This document shows, piece after piece, positions 16,709 to 25,600 of a stretch of DNA of 64,000 nucleotides. Position 1 is the stretch's first letter, and every line of letters starts with the position of its first letter. Below the pieces are notes generated by a model. It was not told the DNA's origin, searched no databases, and worked only from the letters and a program-made list of their open reading frames with translations. The stretch is from Marinobacter excellens HL-55 (lineage in GTDB: Bacteria > Pseudomonadota > Gammaproteobacteria > Pseudomonadales > Oleiphilaceae), in assembly GCA_001314845.1 (NCBI GenBank), contig LJZQ01000014.1:25744-89743 (forward strand), in the 5' to 3' direction. Both the position numbers and the translations under genes were made by a program.

Positions 16709-17932
16709 ATGGGCGACTTTTACCAGAACGGCATTATCACCACCCTGCACAACCTTGTGCGCCGCCCTGTGGAAGACATCGAAGCGGATCTGATGAGCTT
16801 TCGCAAAGCCCGGCCTATGTCTTTGGTGTTGCCTTCACTGTATTCAGAGCTGGAAGGGCCTGCACTTAAAAACATTGTCCAGGAGCTGACCAAGGTTCCT
16901 TATCTGGATGAGATTGTGATCGGCCTGGATCGCGCCAATGAGGCGCAATACCGCCATGCGCTTGAATACTTTTCAGATCTGCCGCAATCGTTCAAAGTGC
17001 TCTGGAACGACGGCCCCCGGCTGCGTGCCCTTGATATGAAATTGCGCGAGCAAGGCTTGGCGCCGACCGAGATGGGTAAGGGCCGCAATGTGTGGTACTG
17101 CTTTGGTTATGTGTTGGCCTCTGGAGTGAGTAAATCGGTGGCCTTGCACGACTGTGACATTCTGACCTATACCCGGGAGCTGCTGGCCCGGCTTATCTAC
17201 CCGGTGGCTAATCCCGGATTCAACTACATGTTCTGCAAGGGCTACTACGCCCGGGTGGCGGACGGCAACATGAATGGCCGGGTCAGCCGCCTGCTGGTGA
17301 CGCCGCTGATCCGCGCATTGAAGAAAGTGTGCGGCCCCAATGATTTTCTGGATTACCTGGACAGCTACCGCTACCCGCTGGCAGGTGAATTCTCCTTCCG
17401 CACCGACGTGATTAACGACCTGCGCATTCCCAGCGACTGGGGGCTGGAGGTCGGCGTACTGTCGGAGATGAAGCGCAACTACGCCACCAACCGTTTGTGC
17501 CAGGTGGATGTGGCCGATGTTTACGACCACAAGCATCAGGAGCTGTCACCGGAAGACGCCAGTCGCGGCCTGTCCAAGATGAGTGTGGACATCTCCAAGG
17601 CCTTGTTCCGCAAGCTGGCCACCAATGGCGAGATTTTCTCCAATGAAAAGTTTCGCACCATCAAGGCGAGTTACTTCCGTATTGCGCTGGATTTTGTGGA
17701 GACCTATCAGAACGATGCGATCATTAATGGGCTGAGTTTCGACCGTCATAAAGAGGAGAAAGCCGTGGAGTTGTTCGCCCAGAACGTGATGAGCGCCGGC
17801 GCGCACTTCCTGGATAACCCAATGGATACGCCGTTCATTCCGAGCTGGAACCGGGTGACCAGTGCCATTCCGGATATCCGCGAGCAGTTGCTGGAGGCGG
17901 TGACTCTGGACAACGAGGAATTCAAGCCATGA
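16709..17932 (+). CDS. Glucosyl-3-phosphoglycerate synthase-like glycosyltransferase (GT81)
   Basis: A 407-residue GT-A glycosyltransferase. Expected from the family: NDP-glucose plus 3-phosphoglycerate gives glucosyl-3-phosphoglycerate, the first step to the compatible solute glucosylglycerate. Seen: a nucleotide-binding opening (SLVLPSLYSELEGPAL, about 31-46) and a DCDI metal-binding DXD-type motif in ALHDCDILTY at about 148-152. AAAGGAGGAG stands before ATG 16709, which fixes the start; the frame is open further upstream only as a shadow of the phosphatase gene. The stop overlaps the next start (ATGA), so translation is coupled. Confidence 0.85.
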   Translation: MGDFYQNGIITTLHNLVRRPVEDIEADLMSFRKARPMSLVLPSLYSELEGPALKNIVQELTKVPYLDEIVIGLDRANEAQYRHALEYFSDLPQSFKVLWNDGPRLRALDMKLREQGLAPTEMGKGRNVWYCFGYVLASGVSKSVALHDCDILTYTRELLARLIYPVANPGFNYMFCKGYYARVADGNMNGRVSRLLVTPLIRALKKVCGPNDFLDYLDSYRYPLAGEFSFRTDVINDLRIPSDWGLEVGVLSEMKRNYATNRLCQVDVADVYDHKHQELSPEDASRGLSKMSVDISKALFRKLATNGEIFSNEKFRTIKASYFRIALDFVETYQNDAIINGLSFDRHKEEKAVELFAQNVMSAGAHFLDNPMDTPFIPSWNRVTSAIPDIREQLLEAVTLDNEEFKP

Positions 17933-19653
17933 TCCAGTCGCTGGAGAGCAAGCTGGTAACCATGCTGGAGGTGGTTTACCCGGCGCTGGATTGCGGTTTT
18001 CTGGCGGCGCAGCTGATGGATGCGATGGGCGTGGCGGCGGATGCCGAGCCCCCGCCCGCTCACCAGAATCACTGGGATGAATCCGACATTGTCTTGATTA
18101 CCTACGCCGACACGGTGCAGCAGCCTGATGAAAAACCGCTGGTGACGCTCAAGCGGTTTTTGGATGACTGCCTGCGGGACTCGATCACGGCGGTTCACAT
18201 TTTGCCGTTCTTTCCCTACAGCTCGGACGATGGTTTTTCGGTGATGGATTACCTGGCGGTGAACGAGTCTCACGGTGGTTGGGAGGACATCGAGGCCATC
18301 GCCGGGGACTACAAGTTGATGTCGGATTTGGTGATCAACCACATGTCGGCCCGCAGCCGCTGGTTCGAAAATTTTCGCAAGCGAGTGGGGCCGGGCAAGG
18401 ATTACTTCTTTGAAGGTAACCCGAAAGACGATTTAAGCATGGTGGTGCGACCCCGAACCTCACCATTGCTAACACCGGTACAGACCGATGACGGTGAGCG
18501 CCACGTGTGGTGTACCTTCAGCGAAGACCAGGTCGACCTGAACTTCGCCAACCCGGAAGTGCTGATCGAATTCGCCGGCATTATCCGGGAATACCTGGCG
18601 CGGGGGGTGTTGATCTTTCGGTTGGACGCGGTGGCATTTCTCTGGAAAGAGCCGGGCACGCCCTGCATTCACCTGCAGCAGACCCACGAGCTGATCAAGA
18701 TTCTGCGCCTGCTGATTGAACATCACACGCCAAACGCAGTAGTGATCACTGAAACCAACGTGCCTAACCGGGAGAATCTCACTTACTTTGGCAACGCCAA
18801 CGAAGCCCATGCCATCTACAATTTCTCGTTGCCGCCTTTGCTTATCAACACTTTGGTCACCGGCAATTGTCGGCACCTGAAAACCTGGCTGATGAGCATG
18901 CCGCCGGCGCAGATGGGCACCACGTATCTAAACTTCATCGCCTCCCACGATGGCGTTGGTTTGCGCCCCACCGACGGCCTGCTGGATGATGAGGAAAAGC
19001 AGCGGCTGATTAACACCATGGAGTCCTTCGGTGGCAAGGTTTCATACCGGCGCACCGCCGATGGCCGCGATCAGGCATACGAAATGAACATCGCCTTGTG
19101 GGATGCCCTGAAAGGCACTGCGGAAAGTGGCGCAGATCACTGGCAGCTGCAGCGATTCCTGTGCGCCCACACCATCATGCTGGCGCTGGAAGGCATTCCC
19201 GCGTTCTATATCCACAGCCTGTTGGCCACAGAAAATGACCACGCCCGGGTAGAGCACACTGGTCGCTTCCGCTCCATCAACCGCGGCCAATGGCAGTTCG
19301 ATAACGTAGAGGTCACTCTGGCGGACCCACTCAGCCACCACAGCAAAGCCTTCAACGAATTGACGCGCCTGATCGCCATCCGCCGTGCCCAACCCGCGCT
19401 CCACCCCAACGCCACCCAGTTCACCCTGCATCTGGGCCTGAAGCTTTTCGGCTTCTGGCGCCAAAGCATGCGCCGGGAACAGTCCATCTTCTGCATCCAC
19501 AACATCAGCGACGAAGTGCAGCAAGTCGCCCTTAGCGACATCAACCTGATCGGCACCGATCAATGGACCGACCTGATCTCCGGCATGGCCATCGACGACC
19601 TCGCCGGCGTCATCACCCTCAAACCCTACCAAAGCGTCTGGCTCTCCAATTAA
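17929..19653 (+). CDS. GH13 subfamily 18 phosphorylase, probable glucosylglycerate phosphorylase
   Basis: A 574-residue alpha-amylase-family enzyme of the sucrose-phosphorylase group. Visible: AVHILPFFPYSSDDGFSVMD (about 87-106, replacing the usual first GH13 region), DLVINHMSARSRWF (about 128-141), the nucleophile Asp in IFRLDAVAFLWKE, the acid/base Glu in VVITETNVPN and the transition-state Asp in ASHDGVG. Sharing an operon with GT81 and MPGP-type phosphatase genes fits characterised glucosylglycerate phosphorylases, which split glucosylglycerate with phosphate into glucose-1-phosphate and glycerate. Sucrose phosphorylase remains possible without assay. The stop is followed by a palindromic repeat. 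Confidence 0.85.
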   Translation: MIQSLESKLVTMLEVVYPALDCGFLAAQLMDAMGVAADAEPPPAHQNHWDESDIVLITYADTVQQPDEKPLVTLKRFLDDCLRDSITAVHILPFFPYSSDDGFSVMDYLAVNESHGGWEDIEAIAGDYKLMSDLVINHMSARSRWFENFRKRVGPGKDYFFEGNPKDDLSMVVRPRTSPLLTPVQTDDGERHVWCTFSEDQVDLNFANPEVLIEFAGIIREYLARGVLIFRLDAVAFLWKEPGTPCIHLQQTHELIKILRLLIEHHTPNAVVITETNVPNRENLTYFGNANEAHAIYNFSLPPLLINTLVTGNCRHLKTWLMSMPPAQMGTTYLNFIASHDGVGLRPTDGLLDDEEKQRLINTMESFGGKVSYRRTADGRDQAYEMNIALWDALKGTAESGADHWQLQRFLCAHTIMLALEGIPAFYIHSLLATENDHARVEHTGRFRSINRGQWQFDNVEVTLADPLSHHSKAFNELTRLIAIRRAQPALHPNATQFTLHLGLKLFGFWRQSMRREQSIFCIHNISDEVQQVALSDINLIGTDQWTDLISGMAIDDLAGVITLKPYQSVWLSN

Positions 19654-19656
19654 ATC

Positions 19657-19709
19657 GGGGTCAGACCCAAGTGCATTTGATGGGGTGAAATGTCCGCGGG
19701 TCTGACCCC
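19657..19709. repeat. Palindromic repeat element, diverged centre
   Basis: GGGGTCAGACCC (19657-19668) and GGGTCTGACCCC (19698-19709) face each other across a central sequence unlike that of the 14.2 and 37.9 kb copies. It directly follows the phosphorylase stop codon. Confidence 0.8.
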
Positions 19710-19728
19710 AAAATGTGGAGTGGTTGGT

Positions 19729-19756
19729 TTGTAATCTGAAGGCGGGTGGTTATAAT
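19729..19756 (+). promoter_or_regulatory. Candidate sigma-70 promoter of the vgrG operon
   Basis: TTGTAA at 19729-19734, a 16-base spacer and a perfect TATAAT at 19751-19756. An in-frame ATG at 19746 lies inside this promoter, which argues for the downstream start at 19812. Confidence 0.55.
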
Positions 19757-19811
19757 CGGCGCTGCTCAGGACGAGTCAGCGTTTATTCATCATTCTTCAG
19801 GGATCGAAGTC

Positions 19812-21875
19812 ATGCCCCAGGCAAGCGGATTGCAGTTCACCGCCCGTGTAGGCGAATTCCCCTTAGATCACTTCTCGGTTGCCGGCTTTGCGCTGACCGA
19901 AAGCCTCTCCCAGTTGTTCCAAGGCCGTGTGCATCTGGCCAGTACCGATCCGGACGTGCAGCCGGGCGATGTGCTGGAGCAGTCCGTGGATCTGGTGGTC
20001 TGGCAAGACGGCGAGCCAGTACGGCGTTTCACCGGCGTGGTCAACGAGTTTGTCCGAGGCAACACTGGCCATCGCCGTACCGCCTATGAAGTGGTGATCC
20101 AGCCCCCGGCCTGGCGCCTGGGCCTGATGCACAACAGTCGCATCTTCCAGACCCAGACCACCGATGCCATCGTGCGCACCCTGCTCGAAGAGCGGGGCAT
20201 CATCGATACGGTCTTCGACTTCAAACGCCCCCCGGAAGAACGGGAATACTGCGTCCAGCACCGGGAAAGCGACCTGCAATTCATTGAGCGCCTGGCCGCC
20301 GAAGAAGGCTGGCATTACCGCTACCAGCACGGCAGCGTGGATGGCGAAGAACAACCAGCTTTGATCATCGCCGACCACCACGGCGACGCCCCGAAACTGG
20401 AGCCGGTCCCCTGCAACACCCAGGCCGGTGGCAGCACCAAACAGACCTGCGTGTTCAGTTTTGCCTACGAAGAGCGCATCAAAGCCGCCTCCGTGGCCAT
20501 GAAGGACTACACCTTCAAAAATCCTGCCTACGCCCTGATGCACGAACAAAACGCTGGCGGTGTGAGCCACAGGGAAGACTATCAACACTACGACTACCCT
20601 GGCCGCGACAAAGCCGACGCCAGTGGCCAGCCCTTCACCCAGGCCAAACTGGACGCCCTCAGAAACGACGCCTCCCTGGCCAAAGGCGAAAGCAACCGCC
20701 CGGACTTCATTCCCGGCGCCAAAGTGGAACTGCAGGACCACGACAGCCAGAGCCTGAACCGGGAATGGCTGCTGACCGCCATCACCCACACCGGCAAGCA
20801 GCCTCAGGCGATGCAGGAAGACGGTGGCAGCGAACCCACCAGCTACCATAACGACTTCACCGCCATCCCCGCCGATAAAACCTGGCGGCCCTTGTGCGAA
20901 CACAAACCGATGATGGACGGCCCTCAGATGGCCATCGTCACCGGCCCCAAGGGTGAAGAGATCCATTGTGATCAGTATGGCCGAGTGAAAGTCCGGTTCC
21001 CCTGGGATCGCTATTCAAAGAACGATGAATACTCAAGCGCCTGGCTGCGTGTCGCCCAAGGCTGGGCCGGCGGCCAATACGGCTTTATGGCCCTACCCAG
21101 AATCGGCAATGAAGTAATAGTTTCCTTCTTGGACGGCGACCCGGACCAGCCCATCATTACCGGAAGAACCTACCACGCCACCAACACACCGCCGTATGCG
21201 CTGCCGGAACACAAAACCCGCACCACATTAAAAACCAAAACCCACAAGGGTGAGGGCAGCAACGAACTCCGGTTTGAAGACGAAGCTGATCAAGAGCAAA
21301 TCTACGTCCACGCCCAAAAAGACCTGGACCTGCTGACTGAAAACAACCGCACCGAAGTGATCAAAAACAACAGCCACCTGACGGTGGAGAATAACCAGTT
21401 CAGCCATGCCAAAGCGGCAGACCACTGCACCACCGATGGTGAAAGCCGAGTCTCGGTCGGCGCCGATTGCAGCCAGACCATCGCCGGCAGTTTCCATCAG
21501 AAGACCGGCCGCACCATGGCCTCGGAAGCCGGTACAGAAGTTCATCACAAAGCCGGTGCGAAAGTGGTGCTGGATGCCGGGGCGGAGCTGACGATTTCTG
21601 GTGGCGGTAGCTTTATCAAGCTGGATCCGAGCGGGGTTACGTTGAGTGGGCCGGGGATCAAGATAAATTCCGGGGGCAGCCCGGGGAGTGGTTCGGGGCA
21701 GGGGGCTGTGATGCCCGGGATGCCTACGGATCTGGAAGGCCATGTTCATCACACCGTGGAGCCTGACATGTTAGCGGAGGTTCCCCTAACTGCTCCCCAG
21801 CTAAACAACCTGAGGTCTGATGCGCCTTTCTGCGAGGAATGTGTTAAGTGCCGGGACGGGGTATGTGATGTCTGA
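19812..21875 (+). CDS. vgrG: Type VI secretion spike protein VgrG (TssI)
   Basis: A 687-residue trimeric spike that caps the Hcp tube and carries effectors out of the cell. The gp27-like N-terminal part spans about 1-360 (GLQFTARVGEFPLDHFSVAGF at the start, TDAIVRTLLEERGI near 120). The gp5-like OB-fold with DQYGRVKVRFPWDR and AWLRVAQGWAGGQYG follows at about 390-450, then the repetitive beta-helix needle (about 500-620). The C-terminus is unusual: a short linker ends in CEECVKCRDGVCDV, four cysteines in a metal-site-like pattern. There is no obvious fused toxin. The stop overlaps the adaptor start. Confidence 0.95.
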   Translation: MPQASGLQFTARVGEFPLDHFSVAGFALTESLSQLFQGRVHLASTDPDVQPGDVLEQSVDLVVWQDGEPVRRFTGVVNEFVRGNTGHRRTAYEVVIQPPAWRLGLMHNSRIFQTQTTDAIVRTLLEERGIIDTVFDFKRPPEEREYCVQHRESDLQFIERLAAEEGWHYRYQHGSVDGEEQPALIIADHHGDAPKLEPVPCNTQAGGSTKQTCVFSFAYEERIKAASVAMKDYTFKNPAYALMHEQNAGGVSHREDYQHYDYPGRDKADASGQPFTQAKLDALRNDASLAKGESNRPDFIPGAKVELQDHDSQSLNREWLLTAITHTGKQPQAMQEDGGSEPTSYHNDFTAIPADKTWRPLCEHKPMMDGPQMAIVTGPKGEEIHCDQYGRVKVRFPWDRYSKNDEYSSAWLRVAQGWAGGQYGFMALPRIGNEVIVSFLDGDPDQPIITGRTYHATNTPPYALPEHKTRTTLKTKTHKGEGSNELRFEDEADQEQIYVHAQKDLDLLTENNRTEVIKNNSHLTVENNQFSHAKAADHCTTDGESRVSVGADCSQTIAGSFHQKTGRTMASEAGTEVHHKAGAKVVLDAGAELTISGGGSFIKLDPSGVTLSGPGIKINSGGSPGSGSGQGAVMPGMPTDLEGHVHHTVEPDMLAEVPLTAPQLNNLRSDAPFCEECVKCRDGVCDV

Positions 21876-22650
21876 AACGTCGGATTTTCGCACTCAGCTA
21901 AGACTTGTCGGTGAAAGTCTTGACTGCGAGGGCTCGATTTTCCTTGTGCTGAGCGGGACTAGTGAGGCTGCACCTGTGCATCATTTTTACAAAGCCGATG
22001 GCATGACAGCTCGCCCTCTATTTCTCGGTACTCAGTACGCGAGCTGGCAGGAGGTAATGCCCTTTCTGGCACAGGTCAATAACACAAGCTCCTTTCTGGA
22101 CTGGATAGATGAAACCGACAGTATTGATTGGGGCTGGGGTTTGGTGAGTGATGCGTCTTTTGATGAGGTATTCTGCCATATTCGAAGTCTGACCAAGATA
22201 TTCCTTCCTGAAGGACAAGAGGTGTTCTTCCGGTATTGGGCCCCGCGTTTTTGGGGGGCAATTCTCGAAAATGTTGACGAGATTTGTCGCGCACAATTAA
22301 TGGGGCCGGCTGGTGCGGTAGTAATGCCTGACGGGTGCCGCTTACAGCACCCCGGCACTCCGGAGGTCGCTAAGCCAGTACCAGAGTTCCCATGGTTCTC
22401 GCTACCAGCAGCAACACTGACGAAGATTGCATCTCTCTGTTGGGATCAGTTGGTGGACAACACAATCTCCGTGCTCGGCGAAAAGAAACCATCTGCGTTG
22501 AGTCGCTATCCCTCACCGATCGCACGACAGAAAGTTGAGCGTCAATTGAGGCGGCTCGCCACTGGAGAAGTGCTCACGGAACTTTCTCCGGAACAAGTCC
22601 AAACCATACACCAAGCTCTGATGCACGAGGCATTGCAGGGCGCGCACTGA
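21868..22650 (+). CDS. DUF4123-type T6SS effector adaptor (Tap/TEC family)
   Basis: A 260-residue protein in the usual place between vgrG and its cargo. DUF4123 proteins load a specific effector onto VgrG and are not themselves secreted. Family-like features are the beta-alpha opening (HHFYKADGMTARPLFLGTQY) and the central WGLVSDASFDEVFCHIRSL segment, followed by VFFRYWAPRFW. The ATG at 21868 overlaps the vgrG stop by eight bases (ATGTCTGA), so the two are translationally coupled. The likely client is the Rhs protein encoded 14 bases downstream. Confidence 0.85.
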   Translation: MSETSDFRTQLRLVGESLDCEGSIFLVLSGTSEAAPVHHFYKADGMTARPLFLGTQYASWQEVMPFLAQVNNTSSFLDWIDETDSIDWGWGLVSDASFDEVFCHIRSLTKIFLPEGQEVFFRYWAPRFWGAILENVDEICRAQLMGPAGAVVMPDGCRLQHPGTPEVAKPVPEFPWFSLPAATLTKIASLCWDQLVDNTISVLGEKKPSALSRYPSPIARQKVERQLRRLATGEVLTELSPEQVQTIHQALMHEALQGAH

Positions 22651-22663
22651 TGAGGATGAATCA

Positions 22664-25600
22664 ATGAGCGAGTCAGGGACGGCTCTTTCGACTTCAGAAC
22701 AGGCTTCCGGTGCACTTCCGGATATCAACGCCATCACCCGTGAACTCAGGGAATCACTAGCGTCCACATTTGACGACTGGCGTGAGGGCTGGTTCTCGTC
22801 GATCTTCATGGGGACTGAGCAAGTTCTGGAGGTTAATGGTGAGGCCGAGCGCGAGGGCGTCGATGAGAACAAGGTCGTTTCGTCTGCGGTGGCCCCCTGT
22901 GAAGAAACCCGGAAAATCAAGATTGCCCACTTTCATGAGAATGTGAGCAAGACTCCAATACCCTTTACGAGTTTTCAGATTCAGGAGAAGACCGGCTGGC
23001 TGTTTCGCAGCTGGGGTACGGTCCACAGTGGCACCACGGATGAGAATGGACTGGCCGACGTTCCGGTTACGCCTGGCAAGGAATACCGAGTGGTTATGTC
23101 ACCGGACGTTACCCGGGCTGATATGGACGCTCTTTATGAAACCTATGAAGGTTTTATCGATCGCTGTTGTGCTCTGCTGGAAAATACCTGGCAGAGCGGT
23201 GCTCGGGAGGAGTGGGACCGTTATCTGTCGATGAGCTCTGTTGAGCAGTCGCTGGCGACCTATGGGAGATTTCAGCAGGGTATTTCAGACGGCTTTATTG
23301 GTGTGCTGGATGATATTCGAAGAATCTACGATGTGATCTGCGGTCTGCTTGATCATGACTTCAGCAATCTGCCTGAGGATATCCGGGACCAGCTGGAAAC
23401 CCTGAAAAAAGCAGATGAGGCCTATCTAAAGGCTTGCTTGGTAGCCAACGACGAGATCTTCCTGTTCCTGGTGATGTACACGGTACGCCAGTATTTTCGG
23501 TTGTTGGCACCCACCCAGGTGGCGGAAGTCTCAGGTGAGCTTGTAGGGCAAATTCTTTTTGACGTGGTTGTAGGCCTGATTATCACCGGGGGTGCCGGCC
23601 TGGCTGCGAAATATGGTGCTCGAATTGGTAGTAAAGCGGCCGCGAGCGCAATGGATGTGGCAGACAGTGCTCGAACCAGTAAAAACATTCTTGGTGAATT
23701 TCTCGGTCAGTTCGCCCGGGAGTTTCAGGACTTCATGGAAAGCATTGGCACCAACCACCGGGCGATCCAGGTTGCCGGGGGCAGTCGCCTGGATGCATCT
23801 GGCACCCAACGTGGGGCAGATGTTCGTAACAGAAACCAAGTTTACAGCCAGATTGCTGACGACGACCAGGTAACGAATTTGCAGTCCAGCGGTCGCAATC
23901 ATGCAGCAACCAGTGAAAGCAGTAACCCACCACCTCGTGACGAACGTTCGCCATCTGAAACCGATCAGGGGCGTACCACCCAGGATAACAGTTCCACAGA
24001 AAAGGTATCTGACCCGATCAGTACTGTCACCGGTGAAGAGGTACTTGAACTCACTGACGCGCGACTTCCTGGAGCATTGCTGTTCGAATTTAAACGCGTT
24101 TACCGGTCCGGAAGCAGCGATCGACGCTTCGACATGGGGTATGGCTGGCGGCACAGCCTGAACCATAGTCTGAGTTTCGAGGCAGACGGTATCATCTGGC
24201 ATGACCATGAGGGTAAGAATACTCGCCTTCCCGAGCTAGACAGCGCACCGTTCGGTACCAACTCACAGTCTGGTATGGCGGCTTGGAAAGACGGCGAGCT
24301 GATTGTTACCTGTGCTGGGGAAAAGGCTCCTCGATACCATTTTCGCCGGGAGGGTGACCTGGGGGTATTGGTCGAGATTTCAGATCGATATGGTAACCAA
24401 CTCCGGGTTGGCTACGACCTCCATGGTCAGCTGGAGCGGATTGTTAGTGATAGTGGGCACGCGCTGGAGTTCGGGTTTGAGCACAAGCGTCTTAAAACTG
24501 TCAGCCTGCTTCATCGCAAACTGACCGATACCGGTTATCAATGGCAGACACTGCGAGAAGAACGCCATTACCAATACGATGAAAACGACAACCTGGTTGC
24601 TGTTGAGGACCCAGTTGGAGGCATCGAACGATACGGTTACAACAACCACATGCTGATCAGCCGCCAACTGGCCGGCGGATACAGTTTTTACCTGGAATGG
24701 GACAAGACTGAGCCTCAGGGTCGCTGTATCCACCAATGGGGTGACAGTGCACAGGTTGATACCCGCTTCGAGTGGGATGATGAGAATCATAGCTGCACAG
24801 TCCGTTATGTGGACGGCAGCAAAGAAATCTGGCGTTATGATGGCTCCGCCCAACTGCAGGAAAAAATTGACCCGGATGGCGCCAAACATGTCAGTGAGTA
24901 CGATGACAATGGTCAGCTACTGGCCACGGTTGACCCCATGGGGGCACGCACTGAATATCAGTACGATAAAAACGGACGACTGCAAGGTAAAGTCGGGCCT
25001 GACGGGCAGCCGATTCTGTTTACCTACCGTAAGGGGCGCATTGCTGAAATCCATCGGGGCGGGCAAGTCTGGAAGTTTGATTACACCAGCCAGGGTGACC
25101 TGTTAGCAGAGACCGATCCGAAAGGACGGATAACCCGGTACCGGTACAACCCGCAGGGCCAGCTTGTTCAGGTTAACCTGCCCGATGGCCGAACTCATAA
25201 GTGGGGCTGGAACGGCCACGGCCAGTTGATCGAGGAAACCACACCCACGGGTGCTTTTTATCAGTACCGATACGACGAGTTCGGCCAGTTGCTGGCAAAG
25301 AAAGACGCGCGGGGTGCTATTACCCGTTATCAGTACGATGGCCTGGGGCGGGTGACCGATGAAATTCTCTCTGGAAACCGGCGCAGGCAGTATCACTACA
25401 ACCACTACAACAAGGTCACCCGCTTTGTTGATGAGCAGGGGAGGGAAACTCGCTACGAGTATGGTAACAACCTCCACCTTCTGACACGTCGTATCAACCC
25501 GGATGGAAGCGAGTTGCGCTACCGCTATGACCATCACCGTTTCTTGCTTACGCATATCGAAAACGAGCGGGGTGAAGAATATCGTATTGATTACTACCCG

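Noticed and set aside
19746..19811. Upstream in-frame ATG for vgrG
   Set aside because: It lies within the -10 region of the likely promoter and adds 22 residues that do not resemble the family; MPQASGLQFTARVG at 19812 is the normal opening.
19863..20966. Long open frame of 367 codons on the minus strand opposite vgrG
   Set aside because: It is the mirror of a high-GC coding region, has a biased Val/Gly/Phe-rich composition and matches no family; the vgrG frame is clearly the real one.
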